A DNA stretch of 64,000 nt from Mycoplasma sp. (ex Biomphalaria glabrata) (GCF_001484045.1 NZ_CP013128.1:97283-161282), one strand, 5' to 3'; positions 21,653 through 36,777 are shown, counted from the first letter of the stretch. The notes: generated from the sequence alone by a model not told the origin. Program-made: numbers and translations.

Positions 21653-22732
21653 TTAAAAAAATTTTTTTTCAAAATAAATACTTACATTTTCTGGAACTAT
21701 AATAGAAAGATTTTGTACATTTCCTTTAAATTTTATAACAGCTAAACCATTAATAATTATTGTACCCTGCTCTATTGTTTCATCGGTTAAAGAAATCGTT
21801 GACAATTTCACTTCTTTTCAATTGCCGGAATAATTTGGGCGAAAATTAGGTTTTTTAGATAACTCTATTCAATTTGATAAGTCATTGTAATTTAAACGTA
21901 AACGTTCTATTCTAATTTTATTTGAAACAAAAACAACAAAATTAGTTTTTGAACCACTTATAAAATTAATTTTTGCAATTCCGCCAAGAGCTAAACAATT
22001 TTTTTCTGATAGTTGGTAAACTTTTGGTTTTATGTGATCAAGGGTTGTAAAAAATTTCCCATCTTTAATATTAATTGATTGATAAATACTCATATTATTA
22101 TCTAATCCTGGTGTATCTATGATGGTAAATTCCTGACTGACTATTTCGATAAAATCTTTTGTTGTGTTTAACGATCTTGATGTAATTACTTTAGTATTTG
22201 GGATCAAAGCCTTTATTAAACTAGATTTTCCAACATTTGATAATCCAACAAAATAATTATTTTTATTTTTATTTAATTTATTAGCAAGTAACTTTAAATT
22301 ATATTGATTTTGACTACTTACAAAATGAACATTAATTTGAAAACCAAATTTTTTCTCTAAAATGTTTTTAACTTTTTCAGTCATGTGTTGAAAGTTAATA
22401 TTGTCATTACTTCATCAGTCAAATTTTGAAATAATAAAATCCACTTTATTAACGCTAGTGACTAGTTGAATTACTATAGGGTTATTAATGGTTTCGTGAA
22501 AATGGAATAAATCACTAATTATAAATAAGTTATCTTTAATGTCATAGAATTTGCTTAAATTAACTTCGAATTTTAATTGATTAAAAGTATCATCACCATA
22601 ATGTTGTAAGCGATAACAATTTAAACAAACAACGTTTGCTAAATCATACTTTTCTAAAGGAACATAACCAAATTTATTTTTATCCTCTGATTGCAATACA
22701 ATTCCACAACTTGCACATTTTTTGTAATTCAT
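21653..22732 (-). CDS. yqeH: YqeH-type circularly permuted GTPase
   Basis: 359 aa. YqeH helps assemble the 30S ribosomal subunit. A zinc-binding N-terminus (CASCG ... CLNCYRLQHY, residues 7-40) is followed by G-motifs in permuted order: NKVD (G4, ~95), SSQN (G5-like), then GLSNVGKSSLIKALI (G1, ~165) and DTPGLD (G3, ~215). This permutation identifies the family. The C-terminal ~130 residues are the putative RNA-binding part. It begins directly after the parC stop (two bases apart), so it is likely in one transcript with parE-parC. Confidence 0.9.
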
Positions 22733-22733
22733 A

Positions 22734-25211
22734 TTATTTATTCTCCTCAGTAGATGTTGAAGAAAATGTGATTGAATTTAATGGAATAATTTCAAATTGA
22801 TCATCCTTAACAACAGATAAACTATTTTTTAAAGTTGCGCTATTAATTTTTGTTAAAAAAATAGTTGTCTTGGTAGATAAACCGACCAATCAATAACCTA
22901 AATAATGCTCGGTTGAGGTCAAAATAAACACAATTTTATTTTTAGGTTTGATATTAGGAATCTTAGATGCTGTATGTGATTTTTTACCTACTTCAAATGT
23001 ATCAATCGGTAATACAATTAATTGACGATTATTTAAAACAATTCCAATAACCGGTTCATTACCTATTAAATGTGCCTGTACTATTCTCTCATCTAATTTA
23101 ATATTAAAAGCCTTAACTCCGCTAGTTTTTAAATTTTGATATGGAATTTCATCAATAGAATAAATAATGTATTTTGAATGTGTAAATAAAACTATGTTTT
23201 TAGAAACTGGTGTCACTAATAATACTTTTAACAATGAATCTTCAGGTTTTAATTCATAACAACTCATGGCTTTAATTTTTGTCTCAGCAAATGACTTTAA
23301 CGACATACGTTTAATTCGTCCATCTTTTGTTACTAAAACTAATGTTCTTTCTGGTAATTGTTCGTCAATAATATGGTTATGATTTATATTCATTGCAAAA
23401 ATGATTTTTTCTGGACCATCTAATTTTCGCAAATCATGCAAGTGTGTTCCAAGATCGCGGATATTGTGGTTCCCAATTTCATGGACATTTATTAAAACAT
23501 AATTACCACGGTTTGTAATTACTAAAAATTTATCTAAAGTGTTTGATTCGAATATAGATACAATAGCATCTCCATCTTTTTTAATAAGTTGTTGTGCTGA
23601 TTCAGAAACGTTAATTTTTTCTTCTAAAACACGAACATAACCGTCGTATGTTGTTACACATGTTACTTGTTTTTCAAAAATCTGTGTTTTGTAAGTGGTA
23701 ACTAATTCGTTATTATTTAATTTAGTTCTTCTGTTGATTCCAAATTTATCACGAAGCTTTGTTAAATAATTAGTAATAAATTCAATTAAAATGGTTTCAT
23801 TATTAATGATATTGTTTAAACGTTTAATCTCTACTACAAGATGTTTTTGTTCTTCTTCTAATTTAGAAACATCTGTTGAGCTTAATCGATATAATCTTAG
23901 ATCTGCAATAGCAGTAGCTTGTTTTTCGTTAAACGAAAATTTATCAATTAAATTTCTAATAATTTCTTGTCGATTTGATGCTTTTCTAACTAATGCAATA
24001 ATTTCATCCAAAATACTTACTGATTTTATTAATCCTTCAACTAAATTTAAACGTTCTGTGTGTTTTACCAAATCAAATTTTGAACTACGGATTGTTATCT
24101 CTTTTTGAAAATTTATAAATGATTTAATTAAGTCTTTCAAAGTTAGCAAAGTCGGTTTATGATTATGAATTGCCACCATATTATATGAATATGGTTCGCG
24201 AATTGATGTACATGAACATAAAAATTCCAAAATTTGCTTAGTTTTTTCTTCGCTAACACAATCAGTAATAATAATAATTTTTAAACCATTCCTACCACTT
24301 TCATCAAGGATATCTTTTATTTCTTGAATGTTATTTTTTTCTTTTGCTTTATATATTGATTCGATAAAATTACTTTTAATAACATTAAATGGTAATTCAT
24401 CAATTACAATCTGATAACCTTTTTTAGTAGCAATAATAGTTGTTTTTGCCTGATTAAATATTTTTCCTTTACCTGTTGAATAAATTTCTTTTAATTGTTC
24501 TTTAGTAGCAATTATTTCTCCTCCTGTTGGAAAATCAGGACCTTGAATAATATCTAAAACATTATCAATACTAAAATTTTGATGGTGTAAACAATAAATA
24601 ATAGCGTTAATTACTTCTGTTAAATTATGTGGTGGAATGTCGGTGGCATATCCAGCCGCAATTCCGGTTGCTCCATTAACAAGAAGATTTGGAATAAAAG
24701 TTGGAAAAACAGTTGGTTCTTCTTCAGCATCATCAAAGTTATTTTGAAAAGTAGTAATTTTCTTATCAAGATGACCAACAATATATTCACTAATTTCTGA
24801 TAATTTTGCTTCTGTATAACGCATCGCAGCAGGACTATCACCATCAATTGACCCATTATTCCCGTGAACAGAAATCAATTGTGCCGACATTTTTCAATTT
24901 TGTGATAAACGAACTAACGCTTCATAAACGGATGTATCACCGTGTGGGTGATATTTTCCAATAACTTCTCCGACGATTCTTGCACATTTTTTAAAATCCT
25001 TATCATAAGTTAAACCTAGATTATGCATGGCATAGATGATTCTTCTCTGAACAGGTTTTAGACCATCGCGAATATCTGGTAATGCGCGATCTTGAATAAC
25101 GTATTTTGCATATCTTGCAAAACAAGTTGATAACACTGTATCAAAATTTGTATCAATGTACTCATTAATTCGTTCTACAACCTTGTTATCTTGATTATTA
25201 ATTTTTGCCAT
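22734..25211 (-). CDS. parC: DNA topoisomerase IV subunit A
   Basis: 825 aa, code 4. The subunit cuts and rejoins DNA to decatenate chromosomes. The winged-helix catalytic region includes [17 protein letters not shown] and the active Tyr in [10 protein letters not shown] (~residue 123); the tower and coiled-coil follow. The C-terminal beta-pinwheel has no GyrA box (QRRGGKG), so it is ParC rather than GyrA. It follows parE by ~12 bases. The very C-terminus is Ser/Thr-rich. Confidence 0.93.
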
Positions 25212-25223
25212 ACCTCACCCCCG

Positions 25224-27256
<2,033 letters not shown>

Positions 27257-28225
27257 ATGATTGAAAATGCATTAATATTAAACTGTTTAATTGGCGGAAT
27301 CTTTATAATAGTAGGATATTTAATAGGTAGTTTGTCCCCATCTATTTTAATAAGTAAGAGACTGTATAACGTAGATGTGAGAACACTTAATTCGCAAAAT
27401 GCCGGAACTACAAATTTCGAAAGATCATTTGGAAAAAAATATAGTAGAGTTGTTTTCTCATTAGACGTAATAAAAAGTGTTGTTGCAATTGTTATATGTA
27501 TGATTGCACAATACGTTATTTCTCATCACATTCAAATAAATAATAATAATTTAGGAATTAGTCCAATAGTTGCTGGAATAGGTGTGATTTTGGGTCATCG
27601 CTTTCCAATATGACATAGGTTTAAAGGCGGGAAAAGCGTTGCATGCTGTTACGGAGTTTTGATATGTATTCACCCTATATTTATATTCGTAACACCAATC
27701 TTATTTTCTATTTTACGAAAAGGATTAAATGTTGTTTCAACAGCTAGCATGTTAACAGTCTCATTTTTATTTATATCTGTAATGGTAGTTTTACTTGCTA
27801 TCCCAGTCGTTGCTCCAAGTGAATGAAAAACATTATTTTTCCAAGGTGATTACAGCACAAGTGAAATTTCTTGATTAGCAAATAATATTGAAAACAATTC
27901 GTGATGAAGATTATTAATAACAGGTAACTACATTTATTATTTTGATATAAATAGTTATTTATCAAACGCAAGAAGCATTCTTACTAATTATTCAATTACA
28001 CAAGAAACAATTTATATATGAAGTGAAGGTTTAACTTGTTTATTAATTCCAATTTTTATTATCTTATTTCACATTCCAAATATTAAAAAAATAATAAAAG
28101 GAACTGAAAGGTTATACATCGAACCAAACAAACTTGCCCCAAAAAACGAAAGTGTTATTGTTATAAGTAACAAAACTAATGAAGATACCATTAAAAATGA
28201 AATTAATAATCCATCCGATATCTAA
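27257..28225 (+). CDS. plsY: Acyl-phosphate glycerol-3-phosphate acyltransferase PlsY
   Basis: 322 aa, code 4. PlsY adds the first acyl chain to glycerol-3-phosphate using acyl-phosphate, in the membrane. Conserved motifs: GSLSPSILISK (motif 1), NAGTTNFERSFGKK (motif 2, normally SGNxGATNxxR) and GHRFPIWHRFKGGKSVA (motif 3). At least five membrane segments. It is longer than the ~200-aa bacterial norm, with an extra ~100 residues between motif 3 and the end, as in some other mollicutes. It converges with the DUF4238 gene with no gap. Confidence 0.9.
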
Positions 28226-29281
28226 TTAAATATCAATATGATTTTGATATAAAACAATATTTTTATCATTCTTTTTAGATATATCAACAACTAGTCGATT
28301 ATATTCTCGAATAAAATTAGGATCACTAATAAAATCAAAAGTTATATGAACATTATTAAACTGCGTTTCTGGATTAAAACGAGCTTCAATGATTTCCATT
28401 TTCTTTTCTGTTTCACTTGGGTATGCTAAAATACACAAAATACGAGGAGTTAACGCTGTAACGAACAATTCATCTTGCTCTTTCATCAAGAATTCAGTTT
28501 TAATTCGTTCGCTAAACTCCTTGCAATTTTTACTATATGAATTTATTGATAATGTTAAATTGTTAAATAAAAACGTCATATCTATGTCATCAGAAATTCA
28601 TAAGAATTTAACGGCTTTAAAACTATACGAATAATAAAAATGTTGATTATATTTATTTAATAAATCATCCAATGTAGAAACATGATTATCACTAATATTA
28701 AAAGTATTTTCAATAGTTGGTATTTTGCCACTAAATGCTAATTTTTTACCCGATTCATACTTATATTTTGCTGATAATTTTAGCATTAATTCTAAATGCA
28801 ACTTTAATTTTAATGAAAATAAATCAAAAAAATTTAATTGGCTTCCTTCATCAAAGGACATCATAGCAAACGGCGACTCTGGGTTTTTAAAAAATGATCT
28901 AATATATTCTGATCGATAAAAAGCTGAAAAAATTAGAGTTACAACAAAAAAAATATCAACAATTGATATTTCTTCTGAAGAAAAATTTGAAATAAAATAA
29001 TTCTCAATTATCGAAATAGCTTTTGATGCTCCCGTTTCAATTCGTGACAATCCATGCTCTACACTATTTTCACGTGATAATGTATTTTCGTAAGTATAAC
29101 AATCAAAAATAGATTCGTCATGCGATAAATGATTTTTAGTGGTAATTCGAATAACGAATGGTTCCTTAAAACCATCATTAATAGCGTATATTACTCTTTC
29201 GCCATTGACATTAGATTCTCATTTTTTAACTCAAAACTGAGGAATTAAATGTTGCTTTTTTGTAAATTGACTTTTATCCAT
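28226..29281 (-). CDS. DUF4238-like protein
   Basis: 351 aa, soluble, no signal peptide. The N-terminus contains KKQHLIPQFWVKKW, close to the hallmark (Q-H-x-x-P-x-F/Y-x-L-x-x-F/W) of DUF4238 proteins. These are widespread but functionally undefined, and scattered in accessory DNA. The middle holds FFVVTLIFSAFYRSEYIRSF, and the end is rich in acidic and aromatic residues, both typical of the family. It lies between housekeeping genes (plsY, yneF, tkt), where it looks like an insertion. Role unknown; defence or phage origin is only a possibility. Confidence 0.65.
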
Positions 29282-29290
29282 TCTTAAATT

Positions 29291-29509
29291 CTACTTTAAG
29301 TTTTTATTCATTTGAGTTAAAATTGCTTTAATTTGTGCTTCTTTAGGTTTTCTACCCATTTGAGCATACATCATACGAATCATACCTTCATTAATTGGTG
29401 GGTTTTCACGTAATTGTTTTTTAATTAATTTTCTTGCTAAAAAAAATCCACCTGCTCCTCCAGCAATTAAACCAATAATTAACAATACAATACCTAATCA
29501 AACTTCCAT
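29291..29509 (-). CDS. YneF-family (UPF0154) small membrane protein
   Basis: 72 aa. Starts MEVWLGIVLLIIGLIAGG, one membrane helix rich in Gly, then the conserved LARKLIKKQLRENPPINEGM and YAQMGRKPKEAQIKAIL typical of this widespread Firmicute/mollicute family of unknown function. The start includes an in-frame TGA (Trp). A strong ribosome site (AAAGGAGTT) precedes it. In Bacillus the family member also lies close to tkt. Confidence 0.88.
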
Positions 29510-29547
29510 GTTATAACTCCTTTTTAATATATTCTAAATTGAAAAGA

Positions 29548-31520
29548 CTATTTTCCAAAATGCTGACTAACGCGTTTATAAATACTTTCAACATCAAAAT
29601 GCATTTTCTTAGCAACATCGTTTCCTGGTGCTGAATGACCAAATTCAGTTAATTCAATAACTATATCTTTGTCTTTCTTTAAGCGATAATAATGAGAAGA
29701 ATCTGCCGCTTCCAAGAAAATTATTTTTTTATTACCAAGAACTGAGTTAATAGTGTTTTCATCATTTCTCAAAAATAAATTTACAGACGGAACTGAAACT
29801 ATACGAATATTTTCGCAAACCATATTAAAGCGTTGCTTCAATTGTTGGGCTAATTCCACCTCTGAACCGCTAGCTACAATTGTTAATAAATGAGGATTAA
29901 TTTCTTTTTCAAGAATGTAACCACCTAACAATGTTCCTTCAACGCGAGCATTGTTTTGAAAAACAAGATTTTGTCTTGAACCGATAATAATTGTTGGTTG
30001 ATGACGATTAATTCTAGCATATTCGAAGGCTCCGATAGTTTCATAAATATCACATGGTCTAAATAATGTTGTATTTGGGATTGAACGAAGCATTGTTAAT
30101 TGTTCAATTGGTTGGTGAGTTGGTCCGTCTTCACCAGCAAATATTGAGTCGTGAGTAAAAATATATAAAACATGAGCATTCATTAAGGCAGCTAAACGAA
30201 TTGACGCTTTCATATAATCAGAAAATGATAAAAATGTAGCACACATTGGTCAATAGTGTTTTTGCAAAGCAATTCCGGCTGAAATAGCACCCATTCCAAA
30301 TTCGCGAACACCATACTTAATTCCATTAGGATTCTTATCCCTTCCTAAAATTCCTTTATGTCCTTCTACAAAAGTAGAACCAGATAAATCAGCTGACCCT
30401 GCAACTATGTGTTTTGGATAAACTTTTTCTAATTCTTTTAACACTTCACCAATACATTGTCTTGTAGCCATAGGTTTTTTATTTGGATTAATACGCTCAG
30501 CTAAATCATTCATATTTATTTTCCCAATTTCTGGAAAGGTGCATAAATTTTTTAATTCTGAGTGATGTTTTATTAATTCATTGAATTTTTGATTTCATTT
30601 TTTACAAGCAAGTTCTTTTGAATTCGTTATTTTTCTAAAAGAAGTATAAACGTCTGATGGTACTTCAAATGGTTGATAATTTCATCCTAAAGTTTCTCTA
30701 GTTTTTATTAAGGCATCAGCTGATAAAGGTGCTCCGTGAGCCTTTGGGCTATTAGCAACAGGAGAACCATATCCAATAATATTTTTAACTTCTATTAAAG
30801 TAGGTTTTGTACTTTTTTTAGCTTTTCTAATTGCTAAATCAATTGATCTTATATCATTTGCATCTTTTACTAAGATATAATTTCATGAATGTGCCTCAAA
30901 TCTTTTTTTATGATCAACGCAAGTTACTTGATCGCACATCGTATCTAATTGAACATCATTTGAATCAAATAGAACAATTAATTTTTTAATTTATGGCAAC
31001 CAGCTAAAGCAATAACTTCTTCCGAAATCCCTTCTTGTAAACAACCATCACCAACCATAACATATGTGTGGTAATTAATTAATTCATTAGCAATATGACC
31101 ATATTCAGCCTCAAGCAAGACTTGATTCAATGCCATCCCTACAGCACCTGCTAAACCTTGACCTAGCGGTCCTGTCGTGAATTCTATTCCTTGAGTAACA
31201 CCGTATTCAGGATGTCCAGGAGCTTTTGAATTTAACTGACGAAATTTTTTAATTTCTTCAATATTTAAATCCGGATTACCTATTAAATGTTGTATACCAT
31301 AAAGTAACATTGAAGCATGTCCGTTTGATAGAACAAAGCGATCACGATTAATTCACGTTGGATTTTTAACAGAATAATTCAAATGATTTTTGAATAATGT
31401 GTAAATTATTGGAGAAGCACCAAGTATTGCTCCAGGATGACCTGAATTAGCTCTCGAAACTGCATCTATTCCTAGGAAACGCATTGCGTTAATATTTCTT
31501 AAATCTTGATTACTTTTCAT
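29548..31520 (-). CDS. tkt: Transketolase (one-base frameshift in this sequence)
   Basis: Would be 657 aa. Transketolase moves two-carbon units in the non-oxidative pentose phosphate pathway using thiamine diphosphate. N-terminus [20 protein letters not shown]; thiamine motif [13 protein letters not shown]; later [31 protein letters not shown] and the pyrimidine-domain [19 protein letters not shown]. The frame breaks at 30982-30987: after GCHKLK a six-A run leads to a stop, and adding one A restores [14 protein letters not shown]. All other motifs are intact, so a sequencing deletion in the run, or slippage, is more likely than gene death. Confidence 0.9.
30982..30987 (-). other. Frameshift at a poly-A run in tkt
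   Basis: Six A on the coding strand where seven are needed to join the two conserved halves of transketolase. Confidence 0.85.
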
Positions 31521-31561
31521 AATTTCCTCACTGTAATTTATTGTATAAAGAATTTTTTGAA

Positions 31562-33304
31562 TTATTTTATTTTTTTAACAAATAATTCTTTTAATTGTTC
31601 ATCACTTACTTCTCCTGGCGCATTTAACATTGTATCTACACCAGCACTATTCTTTGGAAAAGCGATAACTTCTCTAATACTATTTAATTTTAGTAAAACC
31701 ATTACTAATCGGTCTAGTCCTAATGCAATTCCACCATGCGGTGGCGTTCCGTATTGTAATGCATTAATGAATTTTCCAAATTTATTTTTAATCTCTTCCT
31801 TTGATAATTTAATAGCTTCAAACATTCTATTCTGCATCTCTGCATCATAAATTCTTAAAGATCCACCACCTATTTCATATCCATTGATTACAATGTCATA
31901 AGCTTCAGCCTTTGCATTTTTCAAATCATGGTCAAAATTGTTTTCTCACACTTTAGTTGGTCTTGTAAATGGGTGATGTGCCGTGCTAAATTGATTAGTT
32001 ATTGGGTCGTGTTCAAATAATGGTCAATTAATAACTCAGCATAAAGCGAATTCTTGTTGGTATAAGTCAAAATCTTTAGCAACTTGTGTTCGAATTTGTC
32101 CAAGTGCATTTGAAGCTAATTCGTAATTATCTTTTATAAATAAAAATGTTCCTTCAGATACATTGACATTAGTTGCTTTTATTAAATCTTTTAAAATTTG
32201 TTGATTAACGTATTTCTTAATCGGAGATAAGGTAATTTGATTGTTTTCAATAATTAAATAAGCCAATCCATTGATACCAAATTTTTTAGCAGTTTCGGTA
32301 TAAGTGTCTATATGCTTTTTTGATAATTTTATATTCGGAATAAAAATACTTCTAATTTCTTTATTTTCTTTTTTTGCATTAGCAAACACTTGAAATTCAG
32401 AATTTTCAAAAATATTTGTGATTGTGTATAACTCTAATTGATAACGTAAATCTGGCTTATCAGAACCATATTTATCGATTGCGTCATCATAATTAATTTT
32501 TTGAATTGGATAATTAATTTTAATACCCTTTATCTCATCAAAAATATTAATAATCATATTTTCAATTAATTGCATAATTGTTTCTTTACTTTCGAAAGAC
32601 ATTTCTAAGTCCAACTGAGTAAATTCTGGTTGACGATCACTTCTCAAATCTTCATCACGAAAACATTTAACAATTTGAAAATACCTTTCCACTCCACCTA
32701 TCATTAATAGTTGTTTAAAAATCTGTGGTGATTGTGGCAATGCATAAAATGAACCTGGGTTCAATCTTGAAGGTACTAAAAAATCTCTTGCTCCCTCTGG
32801 AGTTGGTGTTGTCAAAACTGGAGTTTCGATTTCAATAAACCCTTTTTGATTTAAATAGTTACGAATGTAAATAAATAGTTGGTGACGGAATTGTAGAGAT
32901 CTTAAAACATTTGGTCTTCTAATATCTAAATATCGATATTTAAAACGGGTTTCATCCAAAGCATCTGTTATTTCGTTAATTATCAATGGTGTTGTGATAG
33001 CTTCATTTAAAATATCTAATTTTTCAACTAAAACTTCATATTTACCAGTTACAATTTCTAAATTAGGAGTTTTTCTTAGTAAAACTTTACCACTTATTGA
33101 TATAACAAATTCGTTTCGTAATTTTTTTGCTTCGTTTAGTAAATTTTCTGAGAACACTAACTGTGCTATTCCGGTTCTATCCCTTAAATCTACGAAAACA
33201 AGATTTCCCAATTTTCTAACTTTAGAAACTCATCCTTTTAATACTACTTGATTGTTTTCGTGATTAGTAATTGATAAGCATTCAACGCGAAAATTATTTG
33301 TCAT
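31562..33304 (-). CDS. aspS: Aspartate-tRNA ligase
   Basis: 580 aa. Charges tRNA-Asp. OB-fold anticodon domain at the N-terminus ([16 protein letters not shown]), class II motif 1 region ([20 protein letters not shown]), motif 2 ([20 protein letters not shown]), the bacterial insertion domain in the middle, and motif 3 ([17 protein letters not shown]). Overlaps the end of hisS by 11 bases. The hisS-aspS pairing is common in Firmicutes. Confidence 0.95.
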
Positions 33305-34541
33305 TTTTTATTCCTTTGTAAAAATCATTAATGTTGATTTCTTTTTGCGTTTTTTGCTCTACATTTTTGATTGTTAATGTTTTATTTTTTAATTCCTGAT
33401 CACCAATTAAAATAATATTTCTAGCATTAAATTTTTCAGCTAATCTAAATCCATTTTTTAAGTTTTCGCCATTTGAGTTAAAATCACAACTTAAATTATT
33501 TTCACGAATTTTTGTAAGAATATCAAAAAGAATACTACTATTTGATGTTAGGTTAATTATGAAATAATCTAATGTTTTAAATTCAAATTTTTCGTCATCC
33601 AATAGAAGCATTAATCTTTCAATACCGAAGGCGAAACCAATTGATGGTAAAGGTTTCCCGCCTAATATTTCAGAAAGTTTATTATATCTTCCTCCACCAA
33701 CCAAAGTCGATTGGGCACCAATTCTTTCATCAGCTGATGTAATTTCAAAAATAGTATCGCAATAGTAATCTAATCCGCGAACCAATTTATTGTCAACGCT
33801 ATATGAAATTTTTAATTCATTCAAGGTATTCAAAACTTCATAAAAATTATGCTTTGAAACTTCATTTAAATAATCTAATAAAATCGGTGCTGTTAATGTT
33901 GCCTCCTTGTAAGCGTCCATTTTACAATCTAAAATTCTTAACGGATTAGTTTGAAAACGTTTTTGACAATCTTCGCAATAGTGGTGAATTTGTGGAGCTA
34001 AATGCTTTTTTAATTCATTTAAATATAATTTGCGATCTTCAATTGTTCCTAATGAATTAATATTCACCAATAAATTTTTAATGCCCAATGACTCTAGCAT
34101 TTTATATGCCAATAAAATTATTTCAACATCATGAATTGGTCGATTATAACCAAAAGTTTCTACTCCAAATTGGTTAAATTCACGCTGGCGACCTTTTTGT
34201 GGGCGTTCATATCGAAACATAGAACCATGATAAAAAAATTTTTGCGGTAAATTTGCATATAATTTATTTTCCAATAATGAACGCACAACAGAGGCTGTTC
34301 CCTCCGGGCGAAGTGTAATGTTCCTTTCTCCTCGATCTTGAAAGGAATACATTTCCTTCGATACAATATCTGTATCATTCCCGATGCTGCGATTAAATAA
34401 AACCGTTTCTTCTAAAACTGGCGTCTTAATATACTCAAATCCAAAATTTTTAGCTATGCTAGAAAATCTATCTACGATATATTCATACTTTCTACCATCT
34501 TTACCGTATAAATCTACCATCCCGCGGAGTTTTTGTATCAT
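33294..34541 (-). CDS. hisS: Histidine-tRNA ligase
   Basis: 415 aa, usual length. Class II synthetase: motif 1 region ETVLFNRSIGNDTDIV, TLRPEGTASVVR, motif 2 FRYERPQKGRQREFNQFG, the histidine-binding KLVRGLDYYCDTIFEI and motif 3 SIGFAFGIERLMLLL; the C-terminal anticodon-binding domain is present. No TGA codon occurs in it. Starts 56 bases after relA. Confidence 0.95.
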   Translation of the reverse strand: MIQKLRGMVDLYGKDGRKYEYIVDRFSSIAKNFGFEYIKTPVLEETVLFNRSIGNDTDIVSKEMYSFQDRGERNITLRPEGTASVVRSLLENKLYANLPQKFFYHGSMFRYERPQKGRQREFNQFGVETFGYNRPIHDVEIILLAYKMLESLGIKNLLVNINSLGTIEDRKLYLNELKKHLAPQIHHYCEDCQKRFQTNPLRILDCKMDAYKEATLTAPILLDYLNEVSKHNFYEVLNTLNELKISYSVDNKLVRGLDYYCDTIFEITSADERIGAQSTLVGGGRYNKLSEILGGKPLPSIGFAFGIERLMLLLDDEKFEFKTLDYFIINLTSNSSILFDILTKIRENNLSCDFNSNGENLKNGFRLAEKFNARNIILIGDQELKNKTLTIKNVEQKTQKEININDFYKGIKNDK

Positions 34542-34597
34542 GTTTACCCTTTTTATTACAATAAAATTATTTTAGCATTCTTGAATATAATAAAATA

Positions 34598-36769
34598 CTA
34601 TTTTCTAAAAACTAATGAGATATTTGATTGTTCACGTAATGCAATAATAATTTTATTTAAATGTTCATGATTTTTAACACTAATTTTAATCAGTAAATTA
34701 TAGTGACTAATATTATGTTTTTTACTACAAAAAGAATCTAATAACACTGATTCACAAGCAAAAATAATTTTCGATAACTGAGTAATAAATTCCTTATCTA
34801 CTTTTTTACAATGTAAAACTAATTCAGTGATAAACTGTGCATTTTTGACAAATTCATTATTTCAATGAATGTCTGGAATAATTTGTGGATGGTTAAATGT
34901 TTTACAGTTATAACAATTCTTACGATGAACTTTAATTCCAGAATTTTTAGTTACATAACCAACTATTTGATCGAAAGGAATCGGCAAACAACAATGAGCT
35001 GGTTCTAAACGAATATTTGATAAATTTTTCATTAAGAACATTGATGTGCTATTTTTATGAATATCGATTGGTCGTTGTTTTTCGACTTGTATTATGCTTT
35101 TTTTGTAAGTTAAAAAAATATTACTTACTAATGATGGTGTCACTCCAACAGATTCATACAAACGATCTAAACTTTTAAAGTTAGTATTTTTTAAAAAATC
35201 TCGATTGGCAAAATAAATTTTATATTCATTATTTTTATCAATGTAATCCATGATAATTTTTTTGCCCTTTTCCATTTGTTCACGTTTGATCTCGCGTTCT
35301 TGGGCTTGCAAATATTTGCGGATTTTATCGCGGGATGATTTTAAGCTAACTTTGTCATATCAACTAATATTTGGTGTGACATCAGGATTTGTTTTAATTT
35401 CAATCACATCCCCCGATTTTAATATTGTATTTAATGGCATAATTCTTCCATTAATAATGGCGTGTTTTGCTTTTTCCCCAACGTTACTATGAATTCTAAA
35501 AGCAAAATCCAAAGCAGTCGGTTGCCCATTTAAACTTATAAAATCACCCTGAGGAGTTAGGACATATGTTTTTGATTTAAAAACCATTTCCTCTAGTGAT
35601 TTCTTTTGTATTTCTTTTGATTCATCATCTTCTTCGTTATATTTTAAAACTGAACTTAACAAATGAATATTATGATCAACATCGTTTTTCTCGTTCGTTA
35701 ATTTTTTAGATGAAATGTTTTCCTTATATGCCCAATGAGCAGCTAGTCCTTTAATTGCAACGTATTCCATTTCCTTAGTTCTTATTTGGACTTCAATATA
35801 CTTCCCACCATAACAAACAACTAAATGAAGTGAACTATACGAATTTTCCTTAGGTCTAACAATGTAATCTTTAAAACGATCAGGGATGGTTTCATACTTA
35901 GATTGAATAATTCCAAAAACTTCATAACAATTAGGAATCGTTTTAACAACAATTTTAATAGATGATAAATCATAAATTTCTTCAAAAGATTTATTTTTTT
36001 GCAAAATCTTACGATGAATTGAAGAAATACTTTTAATTCGATAACTACATGAAGAAATTTCAACTTTACTTTTAAGAACATCTGTCAATTCCTCTAAAAA
36101 ATTTGCCGTTAATGAAATAATACTTTTAGATTCCTTATTTCATTTAGTGTTCAATTCTTCGAATGCTTGAGGGTTCAAAACTTTAAATGTCAAATAATTA
36201 AGTGTATTAGTTAAAGTCTTAAATCCTAAACGAGATGCGATTGGTGTGTAAATTAAATCCGTTTCTTCGGCTTTTAAAAATTGCTTTTGCAGGGGCAAGT
36301 GTTTAATTGTTAACATGTTATGTAAACGATCTGCTAATTTAATCATTAAAACACGAATATCTTGAGTCATCGCAAGAATAATTTTTCTTAAATTGGATGT
36401 TTTTAAATTATCTTTTTGTTCAATGGTATAATGCTTTAATTTAGTCACTGCATCAACTAAATGTGCAACATCCTCATTAAATTCCATCGCTAGGTCTTCC
36501 CTAGTTACATTTTGATCCTCAATAACATCATGTAATAATCCAGCAACAATTACGTTGGGGTCAAGTTCTCAAACTGCTAAAAAATAAGCAGTTGAAAGTA
36601 AATGTGTAAAATATGGTTCACCACTCTTGCGTAATTGATTTTTATGTTTTTCATTTGCGTATTGATAACCTTTTTCAATGAATTCTAAAGTTGTTGGATT
36701 TTGAATGTAGCGTTTTATGCATTCAAACAATTCCTCTTTAGTATTGATTAGGTAATATTTTTTAATCAT
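34598..36769 (-). CDS. relA: Bifunctional (p)ppGpp synthetase/hydrolase (RelA/SpoT family)
   Basis: 723 aa, full length. Makes and degrades the alarmone (p)ppGpp. HD hydrolase domain with LLHDVIEDQN (His80-Asp81) and the upstream GEPYFTHLLSTA; synthetase domain with YRIKSISSIHRK (~243), RFKDYIVRPKEN (~298), YSSLHLVV (~311; usual YRSLH or YQSLH) and EVQIRTKEM (~326); TGS domain at ~400-460 (KTYVLTPQGDFISL, ALDFAFRIHSNVG); zinc-finger/ACT region at the end with HCCLPIP and a Cys-x2-Cys-like NCYNCK. Both active sites look usable. Begins 8 bases after apt. Confidence 0.92.
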
Positions 36770-36777
36770 GCATTATA

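Noticed and set aside
22734..25211. Gyrase subunit A for this gene
   Set aside because: No GyrA box in the C-terminal domain, and the parE/plsY neighbourhood fits topoisomerase IV.
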